A stretch of DNA of 64,000 bases, taken from contig OY829662.1 of assembly GCA_963691815.1 (NCBI GenBank), positions 16,310,411 to 16,374,410 on the forward strand, written 5' to 3'. The notes under the pieces were generated by a model, which was not told the DNA's origin, made no database searches, and worked only from the letters and a program-made list of their open reading frames with translations. Shown piece by piece: positions 37,976-48,075 of this stretch (positions are counted from its first letter, which is position 1; each line of letters starts with the position of its first letter). Source of the stretch: Echiichthys vipera (taxonomy: Eukaryota > Chordata > Actinopteri > Perciformes > Trachinidae). A program made the translations under genes and the position numbers.

Positions 37976-38082
37976 CCTGTGTCCATCACTTTATCTCATA
38001 AACTTTGCTGTTTCCTTCCTTCTTTTGAAAGACCATAATATTTCATCTTTGTGTCCAAGTTCCCCATGCTATGGCGTGTTTT

Positions 38083-38784
38083 TCACAAGGAAGAGAAAAC
38101 ACTGAACTTTACCTCTTTTGATCGCAGTATGTTTTCCCCTTGCTGTAGTCTTTTTGATGTTTTTTGATGTAATATCATGTGCTTCTTGCATTTGCTGCTG
38201 ACAATATTAAACATATTCTTGGTGTGAGTTACAGGACATTCTTCTTTGTAATTTATCTCAAGGATCAAGTCAATTGGCAAATGGGGCCTTCTTCCAAAAA
38301 GCAAAAAGACACCGGTTGGGCAGTCATAAGCATGTACGGTCAATTTATCCTCATCCAAGGTCTGCAGCATAGATAAAAAGGAACAATTCAATCCTTCCAT
38401 TTTTGGTGGTAAGAAGTTATCTTTCAATTTTCAGTGTCAGTGTTTCTGCCATTGTAAATCTTTTCAGCTGCCATTGGCTTATAAAAGAGCTCAATGCCTT
38501 TTTCATTGAAGGCCAATAAACCTTTTTCCAGAAAAGTCCAATACCAGACAAAATTGGAAGCACAATTTGAGTAAAGAATGTCGCTTTGCTTTTCAACAGA
38601 TCACCTCGAGAAACAGTTTCCATCCATCTAGCAGTTGCTCAACTTTTGCTGTTTCCATATTCATGACCCTCCTGTCAGGTTTTTCAGCTGGGGTACATTC
38701 GATGGCACGGTCTTGCAACTGTGCCTGTTGTGTTATGTCTGGCTGATTATCTCCTGAACATGTGGGCTGCAGGCTGAGATCCAC
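38083..38784 (-). pseudogene. Ty3/gypsy-type retrotransposon integrase remnant
   Basis: Three overlapping minus-strand frames (38784-38593, 38623-38417, 38427-38083) lie in pol order. The last contains LLFGRRPHLPIDL, the conserved C-terminal integrase signature of Ty3/gypsy elements, preceded by VHAYDC in place of the usual tyrosine-asparagine-cysteine motif. The middle frame has YWPSM, resembling the zinc-finger neighbourhood. No LTRs, reverse transcriptase or gag were found nearby. Frames are broken, so this is a 5'-truncated dead copy. Confidence 0.7.
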
Positions 38785-39220
38785 TCAACTTCACACTGCT
38801 TTGTGTTTCAACTGCACTGAATATTGCACGTAACTCTTCAGCGGAACACTGCTTTGTGCACTCATTCATATAAGAGTACTCACAGGTGTACAGGATGGAA
38901 AATCTGAGTCTGTTTTCATTTTTCATGGGTGTTATTTCGGGGTTATGTTGAAGTCTGCCAGTTCAGACACCTTGCAATGTCCAGCTAACATCTTACATTA
39001 TATAATGTAAAAAACAGGTCAACGTTGTAGTAGCCAGACTTAGCTTGACATCTCTCAGCTAAACTGCATTAGCTTGCTTAACACAGTTGTCTACTGCTCT
39101 TACGCCGGTGTTTATTGTGTTTCCCTCTGAGTTGGAAAGTTTGTCACTGACAGATAAAAGATGCTCACAAGTTGTTACAGCAGCACCTGGCTCACACACA
39201 CTGGCCCTCATTTATCAATC

Positions 39221-39367
39221 ATCAAAAAAATAAACTTTTCCGACACAGAGATCGGCATCCTGACATCCGGGATGGAGCAAAATAAAGATGTGCTTTTTGT
39301 CAGTCTTAAGAGTGGAATAAAAGGGGCCCATAAAAACGCTGTATGGAAAAGAATAACGGAGGCAGTC
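39221..39367 (+). pseudogene. Harbinger Myb/SANT-like DNA-binding protein, N-terminal fragment
   Basis: The frame reads NFSDTEIGILTSGMEQNKDV and then LFVSLKSGIKGAHKNAVW and ITEAVN, the first half of the Myb/SANT-like domain that partners Harbinger transposases. After ITEAVN the similarity ends abruptly where antisense transposase sequence begins, so a deletion removed the rest of this gene and the space between the two genes. The plus-strand frame runs open to 39457 only by chance. Confidence 0.8.
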
Positions 39368-39369
39368 AA

Positions 39370-39496
39370 CCCGAAGATGCGCTCCACTGTGACCCGTGTG
39401 CGTACTGCTGAACCTGCGCTCCTGCTCTGTAGCGGGGTTTGCCAGCGGGGTTATTAGGTATTCCGTAAGAGGATAACCTTTGTCACCTAGAACCAT
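39370..39496 (-). pseudogene. Harbinger transposase, C-terminal fragment
   Basis: The minus-strand frame reads LGDKGYPLTEYLITPLANP then ATEQERRFSSTH. These are the conserved GDSGY block with the third catalytic acidic region and the TEAERRFN block of HARBI1-like nucleases. The match stops at STH, where the Myb gene begins on the other strand (deletion junction near 39368). Confidence 0.82.
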
Positions 39497-39589
39497 ACCA
39501 AGATGTTAATCATCTGATACCTTGTTTGATTTAATGCAATTTATCGAGGGTAGCCACTAACCGAGGAGATGACTTTGGCTCTGCAGTGC

Positions 39590-39658
39590 GCTTTCCTTTT
39601 CATTCATTCATCTTCAATCCTGTCCCTGTCGGGGTCCCGGGGGGCTAGAGCCGAGCTG
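39590..39658. repeat. Short repeat inserted in the transposase fragment
   Basis: CATTCATTCATC...CCTGTCCCTGTCGGGGTCCC, GGGGGGCTAGAGCC resembles the short CCATCCATT / GTCGGGTCGCGGGGG-type sequence scattered through fish genomes. Its place between two conserved transposase blocks that should be only about 15-20 codons apart shows it arrived later. Confidence 0.5.
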
Positions 39659-39960
39659 TTTTGAAATATAAAAGAATCGTGTGTGTCCCCCCTGGCCACC
39701 TGGCCACCACGTTTAAAAGCGATAGCTTGGCATCACAAATCACCTGTGCATTTATCGAGTGGCAGTTTTGGCGATTGATGAATGCGTAATCATTCATGGA
39801 TGGTGCCTTCAGACGCACATGAGTACAATCAATTGCTCCAACCTCAATTTTTATTTTTTTAATTCGTTTTAAGAATCTGTTTTGATCTGTTCTTAATATG
39901 TGACTGCTTATTCCTAATGACAGCTGAGGTTTGTTCATTATTTTCAGTCAGATTTTGCTG
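39645..39960 (-). pseudogene. Harbinger transposase, central fragment with frameshift
   Basis: The minus-strand frame contains GAIDCTHVRLKAPSMNDYAF and INRQNCHSINAQVICDA, then VVARWPGGTH: the first catalytic Asp block and the PGSTHDS-type block of HARBI1-like DDE nucleases. Directly after GGTH a two-base excess in an ACACACAC run throws the reading into another frame, and the conserved continuation appears in that frame instead. The segment is separated from the C-terminal fragment by foreign sequence at about 39545-39658. Confidence 0.85.
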
Positions 39961-40130
39961 TGCTGCACCGCAAATGCACAGGCTGAAATGTGCGTACACT
40001 ATCTCAGACCTGACGTGAGATTTGATCGTAGCTCCCGCTCACGTCCAAATTGATCAATGCCGAAGTTTGCCAGGAAATGGTCGTATGCACGTTTTTCTGC
40101 CGTACGTTCGTTTGATAAATGAGGGCCACT

Positions 40131-41402
40131 GTCATTACAGACTATAAGCTTAGACTATCAACTGCAACTAATCTTCCTATGTGGCTTTATATGCAATAGA
40201 CAGCTTACTCTGCAACCTAGTGGCAAGTGCAAGAAGTGTGTAACCTTGGACAAGATAACTAATTGTTAACATTTTGAAACTGTTAAATGAAATGAATTGT
40301 ACAGATTTAAAATGATTTATTTCTACAGACACATGCCTGAATCTTCCTGGTTGCCTCAAATTGACTTTTTTCATAAGGCTGTCATCCATTTGCTGCCATT
40401 GTGTGAACGTCCTTCGAAGCACAATCTTAACTATTACCATGATTTGACGCAATTAGAAGTGAAAAGTTCAGAGCAAAGTTGTGCACACATCCTGCTTCAA
40501 GGCAAATAGTTCTTTAAAAAGGGCAAAGCCCAAAAGTGAAAGCAGTGGGTTTTCTAAAGATCACATTGATTAATATGCACTTCACTGTATTAGTTTAAAG
40601 TGAAAAACAGAGGAGGTGCAAGGATAAGTAGAAAACGCAAATACTCAATAACTACCCTCTGCTTCCTTTAAACTGTTTATTATTTCGGTACAGCTGCACT
40701 CATAAAAGTTACATTTGACATTAAAACAGCAGTATCTTCAAAGTAACAGAACAAAACCTAAAATAAGACGATTGACATAAACAGCAAACATTCTAGGTTT
40801 GGTATCTGTTATTGTTCCCTTTCTTGCTCATTAACGGTTTGTTATTGCAAAATAAAGAAGGGTATAAAGCAGTTGTATGCTGCATAGACTAACAGTTGGT
40901 TTAAGTGAATTTTGAGAGCATTCATTGGTGCTTTGTGAATACTGTCACATTATACAAGTTAAATATCTGAGATTTAGTGCTCCTTAAACAGATAACAGTC
41001 TTGGCTCCCTGGGCTTTACTGCCACACAGGTGCACTATACTCCAGGAAAGAAACAAGTGGTAGATTGTATTTATTTATTTTGACTACTAAAGCTTATACA
41101 CATTTTTATGGAGTCAGGTCCCTTGATCTGGCAACCAGATCATGACCTGCAGCTCATGTTAGAGAATGTAACCAGCTCCAATAAGTTTTATAATCTACAG
41201 CCACAACCAATTTATTTGGGTGTGTCATTTTTCATTTCTCGTGAGTAGTATTAAATAAGAAAAACCCTGGGATGAGACAGAGTTGTTGTGATTCCTAATT
41301 TCTGAGGCTTTAACCTAATTTTTTTGTTCTCCTGCCTTGTAGTTTACCATGACCTTGAAATATCCAGATAACACGAGACAGAAATGTTTGGGCACAAACT
41401 AA
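40131..41402. other. Non-coding stretch, nothing identified
   Basis: AT-rich with chance ORFs only (for example 40177-40452, minus). Confidence 0.5.
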
Positions 41403-41924
41403 CATTGTTTACATGCAGTTTAAAAAACAGATTTTATTCAAATTAAGGTAATACCCCTGTTTCTCAAACCCCATGTAAATACCTTACCCCAGTTAAAATG
41501 GGAGTTCTCATACCTGGGTTAACAGACTTAAATTCCTTTAGAAACCAGATTACTCAGGCATATATATGCACCTTAACCGGTGTACGGCATAACTGCCCCT
41601 CCCCACTCCGTGGCAGTGGAACTTTACCTTTAAACGGACTGGGGACTTTGCCAAATTTGACAAATAACCATTGCTGTAATTCGTAATTCTGTCGAGAAGT
41701 CGTCCATGTTCTCTGCGTTTTCTAAGTTGTTGTGATTTTGACAATGGTCAACTGGAACCAAAAAAGCCGTCTTCAAACAAATTGTACGTTGGCAGAGCCA
41801 ACTACTGTACTGGAGGTAGAGTTACTGACGTCATTCTTCCCCGCTCATGTATATGGGGAGAACTGGCATAACCCGGTTATTCACTTAACTTACACCGGTT
41901 CCTGCTGAGCATGTAAACGCACTG
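41403..41924. mobile_element. Probable non-autonomous DNA transposon (MITE-like)
   Basis: The left end CATTGTTTACATGCA (from 41403) and the right end AGCATGTAAACGCACTG (to 41924) are imperfect inverted repeats of about 17 bp around the word TTTACATGC. The interior, read on minus, contains GTCCCCAGTCCGTTTAAAGG and CCACTGCCACGGAGTGGGGA; similar words occur at 57397-57570 on plus, showing a dispersed family. No clear target duplication was found, and no transposase. Confidence 0.6.
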
Positions 41925-44399
41925 ACTGAGATACTTGAAACTACAGAAACTACATTCAAGACAGCTTCAACTCTCTTTACTGTTTTGATGTATCACTCTA
42001 AGACTGTACATTAGAGATTGGCCCTAGGCTACTAAGGACACTCATATTTGTTGCTGGTATGAATGAATATGGACTCCAGAGTGAAATTATCTATGATAGA
42101 TTATTTGATTACTACAATTTCTTTTCTCAATTCACAGTTCCCAATTTTGAAAACCCTTTTGCTTTATAATCTGACTGCATACATGGTCGAGTGGTTCACA
42201 TTTTTGTCATTTTCATGTGCCGCAGAAGCAATAGAATTAATTTGTAGTTCATGGTTAAAGTACTTTGAATTGGCAATAGATCATGTTAAGTGACTCGTTG
42301 CTTTTACAATAACTTCATATAGTGACTTTACGGCTCTAGCAGTTCAAACGCTTTCCCTCCTCAGTCCACACACACACACACACACACACAGAAACACACA
42401 CCTTACCCAGAAAAAAAATTCCCTCACCTACTCAGAGTCTGCTCACATGAACAGCAGGTACTGAAAGGGCCTTTCTGAAACCTTTCCTAGAACACTTATA
42501 CATGTGGACAACACTGTACTTGTCTGCCCTCACATCCTTCACACTGTGAAAGATGAACTCCCTCCCTCAGAACAATATCAGCACAGTCATTCTTTTGATG
42601 AAGCTTATTCCAACACATTCTCACTTTCATCTTGTCATATACTGCTGTTTTGGTCAGGACCCCTTGGTCTCAAGGTTTTTAATGTTATGGTATATTTTTT
42701 CAACATGCAGGTTGTGGTTAGGTTTAGGCAACAATAATGGTTTGGTTTTATATAAGTATATGTTTGTTACATACATACATTGCTTATTCAGGACTAAGCT
42801 ACAGACAAATGACCATACACTCCCCAATCACATATACATACAAACCTAAGTTTCAATGATATGATATGCCACTAAACCGTAGGAATAAATACCACTGCAA
42901 ATTTGCCATCCCCAGCTGGGAGAACTTTGAATGGATGCAATTCCAATGAGTAATAGAGCAGTAGGTTATAAAACTATTTTTTGATGTGTGCAAGTATCCC
43001 AGAAATTGGGCCCAAATTAAGAGCTTTTGGTATAGGTATGGGACAGTTTGTCATGCATAAAGTTGTCAGAAAAATGACATTTGTAGGGAGGCAGACTTTC
43101 ATCCTGTGCCTTCCGTATCAGTGTTAACACAGATTCTGCATTACAGCAAACACAAACATAGCCCCATCACATAGTTTATTTTCTGCAGATTACTCATTTC
43201 ATGTCAAATTAATATTATTTATTATTTATATTATTTTTAAATAATGTCTGTTTACCACTCGCTGCTAAAGTATATGGCAATGAATTAGCTATTTGCTGCT
43301 ATAATAATGCTGCTAAACTGCCAGCTGTATCCTGGTTGAAGCTTATGTTTCCAGCTGAGAATATTGTCCCCGGGGATTGAAATAATCTTTCCCTTTTTAA
43401 GTTAATAAAAACCACTGAGACTAAGCATCCATGCCAAGCCTCTGCACAGTGGCGCAGCAGAGCGCCCTGTGGTAATGAAACACCTTCCCTTTCTTCTTGC
43501 CATCATCCTATAATGCCAAGGATATCAGGATATCTTGCTCTTTCATTTAGTTTCTTGCTATTCAGAGATTATAGGACCACCTTATCAGTATGATATCAAG
43601 ACTTGACAGCATTACATTATTCCACCCACTCTATGTGTAGAACCTGACATTATAGCACACTGCAGACTGCAGTTTTGTAGATATAGACTTGAAAGAGAAG
43701 CCAACCTAAGGACACTAACTATCGTTTCTTAAAAAAAAAAAGAAAGTTTGACAGCAATGATGTGTTTCACAATTGGTTTTACAGTAAAATGTGTCGTCTT
43801 TATCTGTGGTAAACACCCACTCAGTGTTCCTGTCTTTCTGGCAAATCAGAGTCAACATGGGAAAAAAAATTAACTGGGACTCACTAAAAACTATCACATC
43901 CTCATACCTTAACTACAGACTAGATTGTTTGCCAATGATTCACAAAACAACATTTATCACTATTTAACAGTGTAAAGTGGTAACACAGTGGCAGGTCTAA
44001 ACATGAATAAATAAATTAAACACTTGTTGTCACATGGTCACTTGACAACAGATGAAAATGGGTCTGTAATCAAGCAGTAAACAAAAGACAAATCAAAAGA
44101 AGAGGTTGCTCACCGGAAACTTAATAAGTCACCTTGGCCATCTAACCTATCTATAAGAGAAAATTAAGACGTGCAATTCTTCAGAAATTTGGTTCATTTG
44201 GACAACAATTTTTTTGTGCAATTGAGGAAGTTTGATCACATTTTGCCAGTTCCATTCAAAATTCACAGCCTTAGAGTTGTGCAAAAATGTATTCCAAAGA
44301 GTAAATGAAGATAATATGAACCTTCAGCAATCTCACTTAATCATATCAAGAGGGAATCTTTCAAAGTTATCACTTTTTTTACAGTACGACATTGGTGGA
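41925..44399. other. Non-coding stretch with a short CA tract
   Basis: Holds a short CA run at 42367-42390 and otherwise AT-rich DNA with chance ORFs up to 98 codons (42553-42849). Nothing identified. Confidence 0.5.
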
Positions 44400-44720
44400 G
44401 GGATCATAAAGACATACTAAAAAGACTGTAACTTTGGAACACAATCACTTGATTTATCCAATGGAGACTTCTGAAGCTTCATATTAGCTTCAAATAAAGT
44501 TTGGAATGGATTTTTGCACAGAGAGAGACCTGTGAATTTTGTCCCCCATTTTCCACTTCACTGGAAACCCATTAGAAAGTGATCTCACAATGGCCACAAT
44601 GGACAAGAGGAATGATTACAGTGAGCTAAAACTGTGCCGATGAACATTTGGGCACCTGGCTGTGTTTTAGCACGGACTGAAAAACCATATCCTTTAACAT
44701 GAAAGAAAATTTGAATCACT
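44400..44720 (+). repeat. Probable interspersed repeat, family unassigned
   Basis: The sequence from CTTCTGAAGCTTCATATTAG through GAATTTTGTCCCCCATTTTC and AGTGATCTCACAATGGCC to ATGAACATTTGGGCACCTGG resembles a common percomorph dispersed sequence. No coding frame; no second copy in this window. Confidence 0.45.
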
Positions 44721-45070
44721 CAAATCACTTAAGTCGTTAAATTGTGTCACTTCCACCCTGCTGCCTGGTGTAGGAGTTCAGACTGTTTTCTCTAATGCAG
44801 GACTCTCTGAACACTCCACACTGCCAAAAACACATTATGATAAAATGTTTGGTGCACTAGAAGCTCTGTATTTTGTGTAAAAATGTGTTTCCCTCATCAG
44901 GCACATGCTGAGTTTTTAGGAATAAAGAGGCTTTCACTATGACAATGGTCGTGCCATGAAGTTCAGTTTGGAACATCAGCATCAGATTTCAATTTTGCAA
45001 GCTTGTTTTGAAATAAAACTGATATTCTTTGCCTTTTCTACGTGTTCTTATTCATCCTCTTCCTGTGTAG

Positions 45071-45178
45071 TTGCTGCTTATCTACAAAGAAAAGACAACA
45101 AGAACAAAAGCCAAGCACCGACGAAAGGCCATTGAACAGCAGGTTACTGCTCTCCTCGCCAACCATGGTGTCAGCTAA
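45071..45178 (+). CDS. Candidate terminal coding exon, gene unknown
   Basis: A pyrimidine-rich run (CCTTTTCTACGTGTTCTTAT, TCATCCTCTTCCTGTGTAG) ends in a near-ideal acceptor at 45070. The frame from 45071 is open for 35 codons to TAA at 45176-45178. It starts hydrophobic (LLLIY), is then strongly basic (KEKTTRTKAKHRRKA) and ends with a helix-like IEQQVTALLANHG. The acceptor TAG itself is an in-frame stop, so this can only be coding if spliced. The hydrophobic-then-basic layout would suit the cytoplasmic tail of a membrane protein. I cannot name a family and found no upstream exon. Confidence 0.35.
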   Translation: MLLIYKEKTTRTKAKHRRKAIEQQVTALLANHGVS

Positions 45179-46245
45179 TTGCTGCTGACATTTTGCCCAT
45201 GTTGTTTAAATCAAGACTACTCTGATGCATTGCTTTCTTTTGTTTCTTCAAAAAAAGGGGACATGGTTTAAAATGTCATCCTTTCTGCCGTCCGCTGAGC
45301 GCCTCAATATTCAACAACATTTTATAATTATCACACAGTTTGCTTTAGAAAAACTCAGCAGTTCTCTGAATACAGCAAATAATTCTGATGCCATTGCATG
45401 GAGGGACAAGTCAACACCCATAAATCTGACCCCGAAAAAAGACTCTTCTCAAAATGAGTTATAACTTTTGCAAAACTATGAGAAACACAGGAGCCTGAGT
45501 GCTGTGATGCCTCCCTCCTGATTTGTTTTGTCACAGTTCTAACAATTGAACTTCAATATGCTGCATATTTATTTGACTTAATTCTTACAAGACAAAATTA
45601 TCTTTAAAATATAAAGTGTTGATTGCAGGATTTAGCTTTCTTTGTCATTTATGTTGGTTTCGAGTGATGCAGAGACTGCCTGCATAATCTAAATATTCCA
45701 ACACCTGTCATAGACGAACACAACGTCTTATTGATTGAAACAAACCACAAGGCTGGTGGGTTGTGTCTGTTTTATTAGGGTTTCAATGACACAGACAAAG
45801 GGTTGCTACAGTGAGTGATTGATCACCGTAAAATATAAGGCTACACCCCTGTTTCTGTCAACTGATGGCTGCAAAGTGGATTTCCATGTCCTTTTAGTGG
45901 CTCTCAGATTTGTTTTCTTTGATTGCATCTCCACAGATTCTTTTTCCTGGATGGCCCTGTGAAAAGCACATAAACAGGGAGTACTGAATCCCTGCTGTTA
46001 TTCTGAGGCTCAAATCCTGTATCCAAACAAAATAACTGTCTCTCTCTGGGATCCTGTATCACAGAACAGCATCAGACTAGGCAATAGATAACAAAGGACT
46101 GATAATGGCACAGGCAGTGGGGTTCCCATTTGGTATTCATTTTTTTTTTTTTTCAAATTGGAGATTTCGATTGGATTGGATAATTATTTTCTTTGCTCAG
46201 AAACACCTGTATTGTCAACATACCTAGGCCAGTCATACTTCCTCT
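45179..46245. other. Non-coding stretch, nothing identified
   Basis: Could hold the 3' UTR of the candidate exon at 45071 if that is real. Otherwise only chance ORFs (45225-45464). Confidence 0.4.
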
Positions 46246-46536
46246 GAATGCCCTGGATCTCTAGTTTGTGACTGTACAGTTTCATGAGGCTGTGATTATC
46301 CTAGAGGTCACAGCAGCTCAACTACAGTCAGGTCAAGTTTCAAAAACTGGTCTCACTACAACACATGAACACAATTGGGCTAATTGAATCCACAAGAGTC
46401 AGATCCATTTTAGAATAGGGGAAAATAGCATATATACAACCTTAGAAGAACTGCTTGGTTTGTACCCCAACTTGCATGGGTACACATAGAACCCATTTTC
46501 ATTCAGATCTCTTTAGGGGAGAGGTCAAGGGACCTC
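46246..46536 (-). repeat. Interspersed repeat, copy B (pair with 4632-5012)
   Basis: Read on the minus strand it follows the same block order as 4632-5012: GACCTC, TGAATGAAAATGGGTTCTAT, TTCTAAAATGG, GGATTCAATTAGCCCAAT, CTCTAGGATAATCACAGCC, CACAAACTAGAGATCCAGG, GCATTC. The two copies are about 41 kb apart in opposite orientation. Confidence 0.8.
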
Positions 46537-47147
46537 TTTCACATGATACCAATAATATTCATATTCAGCTTTAAAACAGAGCACACCATAGCATCTTAAA
46601 ACAGTAATATCAGCGGATTTTGTCCGCGCTCATGCAGGCCATTACCAGGTCACCTCCTAGATATGCCCATGGGCACAAGACACAAAAACAAACAAACATG
46701 TTGCTATTGCTCGATTAGGAGTACAACTTGTTAGCACATCCAATCAGTTATTCATTGAATCCAATCAATATGGAAACACCGCTGTGTCAAAGTAAATAAC
46801 CAGTCGCAAAAATTCAAGTGCTGTAACTTTAGATGTGTCACCTCTTCCTAACATCCCACATTTCAGTGTTAGTTGTCTGGTTTATGGCCTAGAGAGAGGA
46901 TTAAAAGTTACAAATATTGATTAGAATGGCCTATGGCATATTATGTCAAGCAGAGATGAGAATATGTAATTTGGTAAAATTCTTCTTCAGGCAAAACTGT
47001 AGAGTTTAATGTAATTTTAATGTACAAATTGTCCATTCCCAAACAAGAATATTGAGCAGGAAAAACCGAAAAGAAAAACAAAGACATGGATGTTCTTTGT
47101 GTGTTATTGGTCTACAGTGCAATACATTAGGCTATCATTTCTTACTG

Positions 47148-47158
47148 ACACACACACA

Positions 47159-47243
<85 letters not shown>

Positions 47244-47300
47244 ACGCACACGCACACAGGCACACAGGCACACAGGCACACAGGCACACAGGCACACAGT
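47148..47300. repeat. CA microsatellite merging into an 8-bp tandem repeat
   Basis: About 90 bases of CA, a short CACACG transition, then six or so tandem copies of GGCACACA from about 47253 to 47300. The 8-bp array looks as if it grew from a mutated CA unit. Confidence 0.97.
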
Positions 47301-47902
47301 AACACATGGTTAAGGAACATCACTCCCATAGACACAATTAAACACTGGAATTAAATTGACATCAGGTGATGTTCTGTATATTTCATTTCTGTGTCACCGC
47401 CATCTTTTGAATCTTTATTCAACTTGGACAGACACTGCTGGGACTCTAATGTGCAAGATTTCTGGTTGAAATGCAGATTAATTTGCATTTTCATCCATTA
47501 CTGTAATGTGAATTTTGTTATGTGATTTGTGTTATTGTGCAACAGTTGGTGGCACTGCAGCTGGATGCTATTGATTGGAGAAGAAGAGAGTGCCACAAGA
47601 TGATGTTATAAAAAAGTGGTAGTCAAAAGGTAGTATGCCATTTGTTTGTTTGATGGAATGTATTAATAAGAGGGACTTTTTTTCACCCATTTAAGTCACG
47701 ATTTGTTCTCTTTGTCTCTTTAATTCGTAATTGCTTTTATTGCTATACCCACTTTTCCTCCTCAATCAAGTGTAATAATACCCTGGGAATCAAGACGCAC
47801 TGCTAGGAAATTTCTATTTGCTCTGCCGCCTGCTTCTACCACGATTGGATCTCATCAACTATGTCAATAAATCCCAACTCACAAATCAAATCGTACTATC
47901 TG

Positions 47903-48075
47903 TCACGGCCGGGCGTAACCACCGACAGGGATGTACCTTCAAAGTCGTTACCTTCGTTCAAAGCTCTGATTGGTCGTAGTGCAATGGTATTGAAATGCAT
48001 GCGTTGGTGCTTCCCCTTGAGTTAGGAAGGTCTTGCTCGTTGCCAGACCCTACATCTGGATTGATGTAGGTCTAT
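47903..48075 (+). repeat. Probable interspersed repeat, family unassigned
   Basis: The unusually CpG-rich block CACGGCCGGGCGTAACCACC, CTCTGATTGGTCGTAGTGCA and AAATGCATGCGTTGGTGC, then TTGCCAGACCCTACATCTGG, resembles a dispersed fish element known to me only in outline. GC content differs sharply from its surroundings. Confidence 0.5.

Larger units (their letters stand above)
39203..40127. mobile_element. PIF/Harbinger DNA transposon, decayed, complete with both ends
   Basis: Perfect 16-bp terminal inverted repeats GGCCCTCATTTATCAA (39203-39218) and TTGATAAATGAGGGCC (40112-40127) are flanked by a 3-bp direct repeat ACT (39200-39202 and 40128-40130); 3-bp target duplications are the Harbinger habit. 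Inside are the two genes of an autonomous element in convergent orientation, a Myb-like ORF on plus and a transposase on minus, both truncated and broken. At 925 bp it is internally deleted relative to an autonomous copy. Confidence 0.93.

Noticed and set aside
47052..47354. ORFs through the CA/GGCACACA repeat
   Set aside because: Microsatellite artefact, no protein character.
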